Source: Apoderus coryli
Taxonomy: Eukaryota; Arthropoda; Insecta; Coleoptera; Attelabidae
Reading direction: 5' to 3'
NCBI GenBank assembly: GCA_911728435.2
Contig: OU452211.1
Coordinates: forward strand, 8,104,428 to 8,168,427
DNA: 64,000 bases
Shown here: positions 1 to 8,329 of the stretch, one piece after another
How the letters are laid out: each line of letters starts with the position of its first letter
How positions within the stretch are numbered: position 1 is the first letter of the stretch
Made by a program: the position numbers and the translations under genes
Notes under the pieces: generated by a model
Databases searched by the model: none
The model's input: the letters and a program-made list of their open reading frames with translations, nothing else
Told to the model about the DNA's origin: nothing

Positions 1-505
1 ATATAACTAGTATATATGTACGGGTGAAAATACTCTCAAGGGAATTTTAAACCAAAAACAGGTAATTAACAAGTTTGATGGTTTTACTTCTGTGTATGAA
101 TTGTGTGCACGATTTTACTGATATTTTGTAGGTAGATAATGTTAAATTTAAATTGAAATTTCGTTAACTGCTGCTAAAAATGAATAGACAGTAAAGTTTA
201 AATTCTCAAACATTCACTAAGGGGTTTCAGAATTCAAATCTATTTTATGGTCATGATGTTTAAACGCCTTGGAAGTACCTACCTAATCATAGTTACTTAG
301 GGTCTTGAATTCAACCATAGCCAATCCAAAGACGCGATGATTGGATAAACAATTTGTAAATATTAGTTCCTAATATTCATAAGTCCTGTGCCGAATATGC
401 TTGGTTTTCTATAGCTACATGAACATTATCAAACAGCAAAAGCAAGTTGTTCATAAAGCCAGTTAAGGTCGTCCAAGGAGAATGAGTAAGTCAAGGACGC
501 AAATT
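1..505. other. AT-rich spacer, no gene seen
   Basis: No reading frame with recognisable protein similarity, RNA gene or clear repeat boundary was found. A poorly matched relative of the tandem unit that follows may begin near the right end. Confidence 0.5.
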
Positions 506-1470
506 TTCCTAAAATCCTACTGAACTTTTTACCGAATTCATAGCTAACATTGGACAAAAACTAGCTAATACTTCAATTTTAAGCTATAACTCATGCAATA
601 TAAGGTTAATGTAAAAAGGGCGCCTATCAAAGGCACCAAAAGGTTGCTAAAACTTTACCTAAATATACAGCCTACATTAAGCTAAATTCACAGCTAATTC
701 TTTACGGAAAATTGTGCTTTTTTGGCTAATCTCGACTAATACTTTGCCGGACGAAACACTTGGCAAATTCGTAACAAATGTTCCTAAAATCCTACGGAAA
801 TTCTTACCAAATTCATAGTTAACATTGGACAAAAAACTAGCTAATGCTTGTTCAATTTCATAGCTAAAACTCAGGCAATATAAGGTTAAAAGATTGCTAA
901 AATTTTACGTAAATATACAGCCTACATTAGGCCAAATTCGTAGCTAATTCTTTACGGAAAATTGTGTTTATTTGGCTAATTTCGACTAATACTTTACCGG
1001 ACGAAACACTTGGCAAATTCGTAACAAATGTTCCTAAAATCCTACTGAACTTTTTACCAAATTCATAGCTAACATTGGACAAAAAACTAGCTAATATTTC
1101 ATATTTCATAGCTAAAACTCAGGCAATATAAGGTCAAAAGATTGCTAAAATTTTACGCAAATATACAGCCTACATTAGGCCAAATTCATAGCTAATTCTT
1201 TCCGGCAAATTGTGCCTATTTGGCTAATTTCGACTAATACTTTGCCGGACGAAACACTTGGCAAATTCGTAACAAATGTTCCTAAAATCCTACTGAACTT
1301 TTTACCAAATTCATAGCTAACATTGGATAAAAAACTAGCTAATACTTGTTCAATTTCATAGCTAAAACTCAGGCAATATTAGGTCAAAAGATTGCTAAAA
1401 TTTTACGTAAATATACAGCCTACACTAGGCCAAATTCACAGCTAATTATTTAAGGAAAATTTTGCTCGAA
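506..1470. repeat. Tandem array of about 250-bp units, four copies
   Basis: The phrase TTCCTAAAATCCTAC recurs at 506, 781, 1031 and 1279, giving periods of 275, 250 and 248 bp. The rest of each unit follows in the same order: a block starting AACATTGGACAAAAA, an AGGCAATATAAGG block, an ATATACAGCCTACA block and a GACGAAACACTTGGC block. The first unit is longer and most diverged, and the last two are closest, as expected for stepwise tandem growth. Short open frames here, for example a 60-codon minus-strand frame at 927-1109, come from the repeat and I do not regard them as genes. Confidence 0.9.
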
Positions 1471-1739
1471 TCAATTTTTTCCAATTTTGCAAACTAATTA
1501 GAGCAGAAACTCTAAAAAGTTTATATTTAATTTTTTTTTCTATCATCCATAAGAACGGCTCTAGCTGGGTGTCAAAATATAATGAATGACCCTGTATATT
1601 GATTCGATTTCGCAGGATTATGGAAAATAATAAAATCTGGTTCGTTGGCAGTGTGAAATAATAATAATAATTTGATTCATATTTGGTGCGGCATAGAGCA
1701 GCATTAAAATGAAATCTTTCTGAATTATGGCATATCCAA

Positions 1740-1960
1740 ACGCATACACTCATATTATAGAGTCCCAGCATAGAGCAGCGGCAGCGGTAAGCGATAGGGA
1801 ATGGCATCGATAATTTCGAAATCCCGACAATAAAATGGGAGGGCAGTAGCGGGCAGGTGATGTATGTAAATGGCATATTTTTAGGTGCACGGCAGGTGGA
1901 TGACATAGTCTGGGGAAAATTACATTTAGCGCGCAGACACGATAACATTTCATAATAATT
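1740..1960. other. Less AT-rich non-coding island
   Basis: This stretch has more GC than its surroundings and contains GCAGCGGCAGCGGTAAGCG, a GGGAGGGCAGTAGCGGGCAGG tract (split here by its purine blocks) and GTGCACGGCAGGTGG. Overlapping minus-strand frames exist but their translations match no family I recognise. It could be conserved regulatory DNA or old repeat sequence; only cross-species alignment would tell. Confidence 0.3.
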
Positions 1961-2224
1961 TGGGTCTTTTCCGGGTTTTTTGGTTAGGGTAGTACATTAG
2001 AGCTCTTGTTTATTGTTTCAAAAATGATATTGTTGCCAGGGCCGAGCCTAGGGCATCTGCCGCTCGGGTGCAAGAACTAAATTTGCCACCCCATCAACGT
2101 AGCCAGAATTTGGCTTGGGAAATTTTATCAGACCTTGTAATGTGTACGAATTGACGATAATAATAAACGTGCATTAAAAAAAAATAAAAAATATTGAAAC
2201 TGCCATTGGAGTGTCCATTTTTCT

Positions 2225-2307
2225 TCACAATATCAGTAATTCCAGAATCGGCAACACAAAATCAACTGGTTTCTGGGGATATACAAGTTTTGACCAATCA
2301 CGTCTAT
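2225..2307 (-). pseudogene. piggyBac-like transposase fragment, downstream half of a split ORF
   Basis: Read on the minus strand, this segment continues in frame the acidic ORF at 7303-7546 once the inserted LTR element and one copy of the CTAT duplication are discounted. It encodes a tryptophan-serine-lysine start and a PVDF stretch. A one-base frame change then gives an SGITDIV motif, which resembles the W...P..F...SGI segment that follows the acidic N-terminus in piggyBac transposases. The catalytic DDBD domain is absent, so this was a truncated relic before or after the LTR insertion. Family assignment rests on short motifs. Confidence 0.45.
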
Positions 2308-2581
2308 TGTAATATGGTACGTACACCCTGTAGAGTAAGTATTTGTTTAAATTTTATATGTTTATAAATATTTAAATAATTGTTATTAGTTGTAAGCAAA
2401 ATATGTTTTGGACAAAAATTAGGACAAGGGACGATGACCGAAGACAGAACAGAACGACAGACGATACGAACTACACGTAATTAATTAATAAAGAAAATAT
2501 AAATGATGTAGTCTGTCTTTAATTTACAAAGTAACGTTATGGGACATTACAAGTTCCCAAATCAAATCTAAATTTATTACA
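2308..2581 (+). repeat. 5' LTR, 274 bp
   Basis: It starts TGTAATATGG and ends TTTATTACA. Comparison by eye with 7025-7298 shows no difference. It contains the sequence ACACCCTGTAGAG near its start and an AATAAAG signal at about 2486. The CTAT target duplication precedes it at 2304-2307. Confidence 0.95.
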
Positions 2582-2599
2582 TGGCGATCCTGCCAGCCC
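2582..2599 (+). promoter_or_regulatory. tRNA primer-binding site of the LTR element
   Basis: TGGCGATCCTGCCAGCCC begins directly after the LTR. The leading TGG pairs with the CCA tail of a tRNA, and TGGCGA would match tRNAs ending ...TCGCCA. I did not assign the tRNA: the tRNA-Arg(UCG) in this window shares only the first six positions with this site. Confidence 0.7.
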
Positions 2600-2643
2600 T
2601 TTTTCATTATTTTAGTTAAAAATATAATATCAGATATGGCATA

Positions 2644-2898
2644 ATGGGCACTAAGCAATCAAAAGACCAAGTTGTGATAGCGCAAACTGCAAGTGGAGAT
2701 GCAGCAGCAAATTTAAATCATGGATTGACATTGGCAGAATGGTTGTTAATAATTTTAGTAGTAATGGTATTGTTGGGTTTGGTATATGTATTGATGCAAA
2801 GGTATAAAAAGGGTATGAAACGAACAATAAGACGAGAAATTAATAAGCACGAATTAAGAAAATCCCTAAATATATTAAATCAAGAAGATCAGGTATGA
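2644..2898 (+). CDS. Small myristoylation-signal, single-pass membrane protein in the LTR element
   Basis: An 84-residue ORF lies between the primer-binding site and gag. It begins MGTKQSK, matching the N-myristoylation pattern (Gly2, Ser6). A polar stretch of about 30 residues is followed by one hydrophobic segment at residues 33-51, then a strongly basic segment at 53-69 with repeated Lys/Arg, and a short charged tail. No signal peptide or cysteines are visible. Its role is unknown to me: it is not gag, protease or a normal envelope protein. The layout (acylated short head, one membrane span, juxtamembrane polybasic patch) is shared with several small membrane-active viral proteins, but that is architecture only and not homology. 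The ORF is intact, in an element with identical LTRs. Confidence 0.75.
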   Translation: MGTKQSKDQVVIAQTASGDAAANLNHGLTLAEWLLIILVVMVLLGLVYVLMQRYKKGMKRTIRREINKHELRKSLNILNQEDQV

Positions 2899-3139
2899 AA
2901 ATTCAAATCACTGTATATACAATAAAGTTGATGACCTATGGAATGTGCAACGTGTGCATCGACCCAGTGTTTTAATTTATGTGGACTATTATAGGTATAC
3001 GTGTAATTTGTTTATGTAATCATATTTTATTAAATTTAGTAACAATTTTAAATATTTAAGTAGATATTTTAAATTTAATTTTTGGTATATAAATATAATA
3101 CATTTTTTTTAACATATTAAATAAGCTTCAATACCTTGG
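2899..3139 (+). other. Spacer between the small ORF and gag
   Basis: AT-rich, with no ORF. It lies within the LTR element and separates the stop of the small ORF from the gag start. It could hold a splice acceptor or internal leader, but I see no compelling motif. Confidence 0.4.
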
Positions 3140-4312
3140 ATGGCTATTAATAAAATTTCGGAAATTTACCAATCTTTATTACAGATTAGATCAAAAGTAA
3201 GTAAATATAATATAGATAGGAGACCGAAAAAAGTTGACGAAGCAAGAGCTATATATTCTAATTTATCTAAAGAAATACAAATTATTAATAAACAAGCTGA
3301 AAAATCTGAAATAGGAAGTTCTGAAATAACTGAAATAAAAGACTTAATTTCAAAAATTAAATCCCTTTATAACGAAATTTTACAATTTGATAGAAACAAG
3401 GAAGTTAACATTTCTGAACCGAAAATGACTTCTTTTGATATAAAAACTGCTGTTAGTCTTTTACCTACCATGGACGATTATGAAGAAACCACGAAAAAAT
3501 TAATTGATGCTGTAGAGTTGTATGATTCTATGTTAGATCCGGAAGGTAAGCAATTGTTAATCAATTTTATTTTAAAAACACGCTTATCCAGTGGTGCAAA
3601 ATTAAGACTAAATCAGAATTACACTACTATCGCGGCTTTAATTAACGACATGAAATCATATCTTCTTACACGTCAATCAGATACAGCACTTCAAGCAAAA
3701 TTATATCGCGCAAAACAAGGCGAAAAATCTATTGAGGAATTTGGAAAGGAATTGGAAGACCTGTTTGTAAATTTAACAATATCCCAAGCAAATGGTAACG
3801 CCGACTCTTATTCTGTTTTAAAACCCATAAATGAAAAGGTAGCTATTAAAAGGTTTGCTGATGGTTTGAGAAATCAGAGGCTAAGTACAATAGTGGCATC
3901 TAGAAATTTTCTGTTCCTGAAGGATGCAATCAGATCTGCAGTAGATGAGGAAACAACCACAATACGAAGTTCACCGCAAATGTTTAGAGTTTCCGCAAGA
4001 GGTAGGCAACATGTTCCGCGTGGAAATTTTCGCCCTAGAACCGGTGGCCGTAATATTTCACAAAACAATATCCAAAATCGACATTTCTATAATCAAAATA
4101 ACACCCGTACAACAAATCATAATAATCAGCATTATAATAATAATAATAGAAATTTTAGACAAGTTTATAGAGGTAATAAGAGAGGTTCAAGGTCAGCGTC
4201 ACATAATGTACGACTTGCACAACAAAATAACATTACCCTAGATCAAGATTCCTTATTTCAGGAAACAACAGAAGTAGTTCCAAGTACTTCTAGTGATTTT
4301 TTTCGTGCCTAA
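3140..4312 (+). CDS. gag: Gag polyprotein of the Ty3/gypsy element
   Basis: 390 residues. The N-terminal third is helical and lysine-rich. The middle (about residues 95-285) has the helical, charged composition of a gypsy-type capsid. The C-terminus (about 285-370) is rich in Arg, Gly and Asn, with RG-type stretches and long Asn runs, and takes the place of a CCHC nucleocapsid knuckle, which is absent. Such knuckle-less Arg-rich Gag tails occur in some insect Ty3/gypsy lineages. Gag would form the particle that packages the RNA. The frame ends in TAA at 4310-4312, inside the overlap with the protease frame. It is intact, with no stops. Confidence 0.88.
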   Translation: MAINKISEIYQSLLQIRSKVSKYNIDRRPKKVDEARAIYSNLSKEIQIINKQAEKSEIGSSEITEIKDLISKIKSLYNEILQFDRNKEVNISEPKMTSFDIKTAVSLLPTMDDYEETTKKLIDAVELYDSMLDPEGKQLLINFILKTRLSSGAKLRLNQNYTTIAALINDMKSYLLTRQSDTALQAKLYRAKQGEKSIEEFGKELEDLFVNLTISQANGNADSYSVLKPINEKVAIKRFADGLRNQRLSTIVASRNFLFLKDAIRSAVDEETTTIRSSPQMFRVSARGRQHVPRGNFRPRTGGRNISQNNIQNRHFYNQNNTRTTNHNNQHYNNNNRNFRQVYRGNKRGSRSASHNVRLAQQNNITLDQDSLFQETTEVVPSTSSDFFRA

Positions 4313-4655
4313 AGGCAAGAATTTAAATCATGTTTTTACATATTCCAATAACAATTCCATTTCTGTTACATTTTCAGTAGAGCATGCTAATTTTCAATTT
4401 TTAATAGATACAGGTGCAACTTTATGTGCAATCAAAGCTGAACAATTAAAATCTAAATTTACTTTACATAAAGAAGAAATAGAAATCAAAGGTATAGGTG
4501 GAACTTTACGTGCAGAAGGATTTACATTTTTAAAATTAAAGATAGGAAACACTAGTTTTAACCAAAAATTTTATATTTTTAAGTCATTACCCTGTGCAAC
4601 AGAAGGCATTATTGGAGATAATTTTATTAGAAAATTTAACGGAGTTATAAATTAA
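4278..4655 (+). CDS. pro: Aspartic protease of the LTR element, in the +1 frame to gag
   Basis: This frame is open from 4278 and overlaps the end of gag by 35 bases. There is no ATG at the overlap, so it is probably expressed by frameshifting. Its catalytic motif is FLIDTGATLC; the Asp lies at about residue 39 counted from a GTG at 4293. A C-terminal GIIGDNFI segment matches the ILG.D flap-end region of retroviral-type proteases. The frame stops at 4653-4655, exactly where the reverse-transcriptase domain should begin, and the next open stretch in the same frame already encodes the end of RT. The protease domain itself appears complete. Confidence 0.85.
   Translation, partial: FQVLLVIFFVPKGKNLNHVFTYSNNNSISVTFSVEHANFQFLIDTGATLCAIKAEQLKSKFTLHKEEIEIKGIGGTLRAEGFTFLKLKIGNTSFNQKFYIFKSLPCATEGIIGDNFIRKFNGVIN
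4297..4303 (+). promoter_or_regulatory. Candidate gag-pol frameshift site
   Basis: A run of seven T sits at the end of gag (GATTTTTTTCGTGCC), where the gag frame must move to the protease frame. The two frames differ by +1 (or -2). Slippage on the T-run just before the gag stop would join them. No downstream pseudoknot was assessed. Confidence 0.5.
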
Positions 4656-4664
4656 ACAATATGA

Positions 4665-6770
4665 CCTAAAAATGCAGAGGAAGTGAAAAGATTTGTGGCA
4701 TTTTCGAATTACTATAGGAAATTTATTCCAAATTTTTCTGAAAAAACGGTTGTCCTTAATAAGTTGTGTAGAAAGTATGCTAGATTTGAATGGACGGATG
4801 AATGTGAAATATCTTTTAATTTTCTGAAAAATTCTCTTTCAAAACCTCCAATATTAGATTATCCAGATTTTTCTAAGGAAAATGAATTTATAGTACAAAC
4901 TGATGCTTCAAATATTGCAATAGGTGCAGTTTTACTAAATAAAAATAGAAAACCCGTAGCTTATACAAGTAGACCTTTAAACAAGGCGGAAGTTAATTAT
5001 CCGACCATCGAAAAAGAACTTTTAGCTATATACTGGAGCGTGAGATATTTCCGACCATACTTATTTGGTCGCCACTTTAAAATTTTAACAGACCATAAAC
5101 CATTGTTATATTTATTTAATTTAAAGGATCCATCAAGCAGGTTAATTAAATTTCGACTAGGATTAGAAGAGTACGATTTTCATGTAGAGTATGTAAAAGG
5201 TAAGGAAAATGTCATAGCGGACGCATTATCTAGAATAGTTATAACATCTGATGAATTAAAAGGTATGAGCCAGAATGTAATGAATGTTATGACAAGGGCA
5301 CAGAGTAAAGTATCGAATGACGAAGAGTGTGAGTTGGATGAAAGAACTACTACAAATGTTAGGCCTGATCAACCCAATGTTGTGGAAATTCTTAAAACTC
5401 CAAAAAACATCACTGAACTTAGACTTTTGTCAACTAAAGAACTCTCCAAATTTAGTGAAAAAATAACTGAAAAATCGGGTAACTTTTATTATGTACCACT
5501 ACATTCTATGATTTATTTTGCACAATTAAATTTTCGATCAGCGTTGGCGCGAGACGAAATGTTGAGAAACTTAATTGATTTATGCAAAAAGATTAATATT
5601 CGCGAATTAGTTATTTTAAAGAATGAAAATAATGTACATTTTATTAAATGGCTAGCTGAAGGTATAAAAAGTAACTCTAATTGGACCGGTCCCCGAATTT
5701 GTATAGTACAAGGAGTTAAAAAAGTAGTGGATCCCGAACAAAAGAGAGTAATTATAAACGATTTCCATCTGCTTCCTACAAGTGGTCACGCAGGTTTCAA
5801 TCGAATGTTCAACACTATCAAAAAATACTATTTTTGGTCAGGTATGCAACAAGACATTAAGAATTTTGTAAGTAAGTGTACTACATGTCAAAAGCAAAAA
5901 CATTCTAATAAATATACCAAGGAACCAATGGTTATAACATCTACAGCGCATACCTCATTCCAAAAAATATTTTTAGATATAGTTGGACCTCTACCAATAG
6001 ATGATAATGAATTTTCTTATATACTGACTCTTCAATGTGAATTAACGAAGTTTGTCGAAGCTTATCCTTTAAAATCCAAAGACGCAAAAACTGTATCAAA
6101 AAGTTTCGTAGAAAATTTTATTCTAAGATACGGAATTCCTTTAGAAATAGCAACAGATAGGGGCGCTGAATTTATTTCCGCAACTATGGATGAAATTTGT
6201 AAATTACTTAAAATTAAAAATATTCAGTCAACCGCTTACCACCATGAAAGTATAGGAGCTTTGGAAAATTCTCATAAAGTTTTAGGTGCATATTTGAGAA
6301 CTCAAAGTGTGGAATATGATGCAGCTTGGAGTACTTGGGTGCCGTATTGGTGTTTTACATATAATACCACAGTACATACGGAAACCAAATACACACCATT
6401 TGAGTTAGTTTTCGGAAAGAAATGTTATCTTCCAAGTAACTTAAAAAATACGTTAGATCCAGTCTACAACTTTGACAGCTATCCTATTGAACTTAAATAT
6501 AGGATGCAACATGCTCAAAATGATGCTCGAAAAAATCTAATACAATCTAAATTAAAAAGGAAAGAAAATTACGACAAAAATCAAAACCCTGCAATCTATC
6601 AAAAAGGAGATTTCATTCTATTAAAAAATGAAACTGCTAATAAATTTTCAGACCCCTGTTTTTTAGGGCCATATAGGGTTATTGAAGACTTATCTCCAAA
6701 CGTTAAAATCTCTAAAGATAAAAAAGAAATAATTGTACATAAAAATAGAACTAAATTCTTTAAAGAATGA
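4665..6770 (+). CDS. pol: RT C-terminal end, RNase H and integrase; RT core deleted
   Basis: The frame opens at 4665 with no ATG, after TAA at 4653 and TGA at 4662 in the same frame as protease. It begins at the RT thumb/connection signature (VAFSNYYRKFIPNFS), so the RT fingers and palm, including the YxDD box, are missing. RNase H follows, with Asp74, Glu112, Asp137 and Asp180 counted from GTG 4683. Integrase has the zinc-binding H362, H369, C399, C402 set and a DD35E core at D432, D492 and E528. The C-terminus ends with a GPYRV-type segment, without a chromodomain. Apart from the deletion of very roughly 700 bp the frame is undamaged. The enzyme would cleave and insert cDNA if expressed. 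Confidence 0.92.
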   Translation, partial: PKNAEEVKRFVAFSNYYRKFIPNFSEKTVVLNKLCRKYARFEWTDECEISFNFLKNSLSKPPILDYPDFSKENEFIVQTDASNIAIGAVLLNKNRKPVAYTSRPLNKAEVNYPTIEKELLAIYWSVRYFRPYLFGRHFKILTDHKPLLYLFNLKDPSSRLIKFRLGLEEYDFHVEYVKGKENVIADALSRIVITSDELKGMSQNVMNVMTRAQSKVSNDEECELDERTTTNVRPDQPNVVEILKTPKNITELRLLSTKELSKFSEKITEKSGNFYYVPLHSMIYFAQLNFRSALARDEMLRNLIDLCKKINIRELVILKNENNVHFIKWLAEGIKSNSNWTGPRICIVQGVKKVVDPEQKRVIINDFHLLPTSGHAGFNRMFNTIKKYYFWSGMQQDIKNFVSKCTTCQKQKHSNKYTKEPMVITSTAHTSFQKIFLDIVGPLPIDDNEFSYILTLQCELTKFVEAYPLKSKDAKTVSKSFVENFILRYGIPLEIATDRGAEFISATMDEICKLLKIKNIQSTAYHHESIGALENSHKVLGAYLRTQSVEYDAAWSTWVPYWCFTYNTTVHTETKYTPFELVFGKKCYLPSNLKNTLDPVYNFDSYPIELKYRMQHAQNDARKNLIQSKLKRKENYDKNQNPAIYQKGDFILLKNETANKFSDPCFLGPYRVIEDLSPNVKISKDKKEIIVHKNRTKFFKE

Positions 6771-7009
6771 TCGTAACTTATATTTAATTTCTAATATTAT
6801 GTATCTAGTTAGTTAAAATTAAATTATTAATAGAATTATACTTTATATAATATAAATGGGTTATAAAATGTAAGTAATATAGGTATTATCTAAAACTAGT
6901 TTTTGGTAAATTTTGGTGAATATTTTAGCATTTAGGTAGGTACTTATGCATATTGCAATTCCTGAATAAAAATAATTTACTATTTTTTCGGAAACAGTAA
7001 ATTCTTTTA

Positions 7010-7024
7010 AAAATTCCGGGGAGG
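7010..7024 (+). promoter_or_regulatory. Polypurine tract
   Basis: AAATTCCGGGGAGG lies directly before the 3' LTR. The purine core GGGGAGG is the expected primer for plus-strand DNA synthesis. Confidence 0.7.
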
Positions 7025-7298
7025 TGTAATATGGTACGTACACCCTGTAGAGTAAGTATTTGTTTAAATTTTATATGTTTATAAATATTTAAATAATTGT
7101 TATTAGTTGTAAGCAAAATATGTTTTGGACAAAAATTAGGACAAGGGACGATGACCGAAGACAGAACAGAACGACAGACGATACGAACTACACGTAATTA
7201 ATTAATAAAGAAAATATAAATGATGTAGTCTGTCTTTAATTTACAAAGTAACGTTATGGGACATTACAAGTTCCCAAATCAAATCTAAATTTATTACA
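7025..7298 (+). repeat. 3' LTR, 274 bp, with CTAT duplication after it
   Basis: Same length as, and no difference seen from, the 5' LTR. It is followed at 7299-7302 by CTAT, the copy of the 4-bp target site. Confidence 0.95.
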
Positions 7299-7546
7299 CT
7301 ATCGGTTGACTGAGACGAGGTTTGTAATTGGGTCTGCAAAACTGAAAGAGGCAGATCATCTTTTGAGTCGACATCAGTGTCGGGTTCCATAAGATTCATG
7401 TCTTGTGGGATATCGGTTTCGTCAATCTCTTCCTGGCATTCTTCCTCCGAGTGGTCAACGACTGATTCTAGATCAGATGGCATACCTTGAATGTCCTCCA
7501 TGAGTTCGTCATATGTCATTCCGAGTAATTTAAATGGTAAATCCAT
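7299..7546 (-). pseudogene. piggyBac-like transposase N-terminus, interrupted by the LTR element
   Basis: Read on the minus strand from ATG at 7546, the frame begins MDLPFKLLGMTYDELMED and continues as a long acidic region rich in Asp, Glu and Ser (for example DHSEEECQEEIDETDIP). An acidic, disordered N-terminus is usual in piggyBac-family transposases. At 7299-7302 it meets the LTR target duplication, and the frame resumes on the far side of the element at 2305. The insertion therefore split a formerly continuous ORF. With no catalytic domain present, the identification depends on the acidic head plus the short downstream motifs. A host gene exon is the alternative. Confidence 0.5.
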
Positions 7547-7567
7547 TTTAACTAAAAAATGAATCAA

Positions 7568-8329
7568 ATGATGTTATTAGAAACAAATTTAAACAAATAA
7601 TCAAGTTGAATCATAAGACAATGTCTAATTTGGGCCACCTCTTAGGTACATAATGCAAATATTGCTCTAATGACAAATGTTTCTAGTGTAAACAATCGCA
7701 ACAAAAAGTGTGGCCAAGGCTCAAAAACCAGATACATGTCCTCGTATTCGACTATATAGGGAAGACACGTAATAGGTTTAAATTAATATAACGCAAATAG
7801 TTTTTTCTTGCCATATTGAAGGATACAATCAACATTATATGAACCTAAATAAAAGGTTATCTGGAGTTTAAAAACAGGGCCGGATTCGCTGCATCGATAT
7901 TGTACAAGAGTATATAGAAATAATGACAAAATTACAATAAACTTTTACGTTTCTTTGAGCTAATAATATTTTGGATATTTCTAAATTGGTAAAGTAAATT
8001 TTAACTCGAGTGTCAAAAAGGCTTGTACATTCCACGCCAGTTCACACCAGGGAAGATATGATTGTGTCGCGGAGACACTGTATATTTTGTTTGAAACTTA
8101 TTTTAATTCTTTATTCCACCAACAATGAAAATATTTGGTTTCTACATAATGCAGTTATTATTGTGAATTATTATTTTACTGTCGATACGGTCCTGAATAA
8201 GTTATCAATTAAATGTCATATGTATTTATTTTTGCTAAAAGTATTATTCTACTTTCAAAAATATTTTATTATTAGTATAATATATTTTGTAAGATTAAAT
8301 CCAAGAAGGATAAACTTTGTACCATCGAA
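7568..8329. other. AT-rich sequence upstream of the secreted-peptide gene
   Basis: No protein family is recognised. A 107-codon plus-strand frame at 8010-8333 has a hydrophobic, low-complexity translation and I read it as chance. The promoter and any 5' untranslated exon of the next gene should lie here, but I cannot place a TATA box with confidence. Confidence 0.4.

Larger units (their letters stand above)
2308..7298 (+). mobile_element. Young, internally deleted Ty3/gypsy LTR retrotransposon
   Basis: The element is 4,991 bp, bounded by identical 274-bp LTRs and 4-bp CTAT duplications (2304-2307 and 7299-7302). The order is LTR, primer-binding site, small membrane ORF, gag, protease, RNase H-integrase, polypurine tract, LTR. 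Integrase after RNase H places it in the Ty3/gypsy superfamily. The gag lacks a CCHC knuckle and ends in an Arg/Asn-rich tail. There is no envelope ORF downstream of integrase. The core of reverse transcriptase is missing between 4655 and 4665, so this copy cannot encode its own polymerase. The identical LTRs mean it nevertheless inserted recently. Confidence 0.95.

Noticed and set aside
1442..1953. Minus-strand frames of 168 and 67 codons
   Set aside because: Overlapping frames over AT-rich and low-complexity DNA, with Cys/Tyr-rich translations and no family resemblance.
2582..2599. Assignment of the primer-binding site to the tRNA-Arg(UCG) found in this window
   Set aside because: Only the first six bases (TGGCGA) match the complement of that tRNA's 3' end; the tRNA primer remains unassigned.
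2644..2898. Calling the small membrane ORF an envelope or fusion protein
   Set aside because: Only the architecture is similar; no sequence homology, glycosylation-rich ectodomain or cleavage site is visible.
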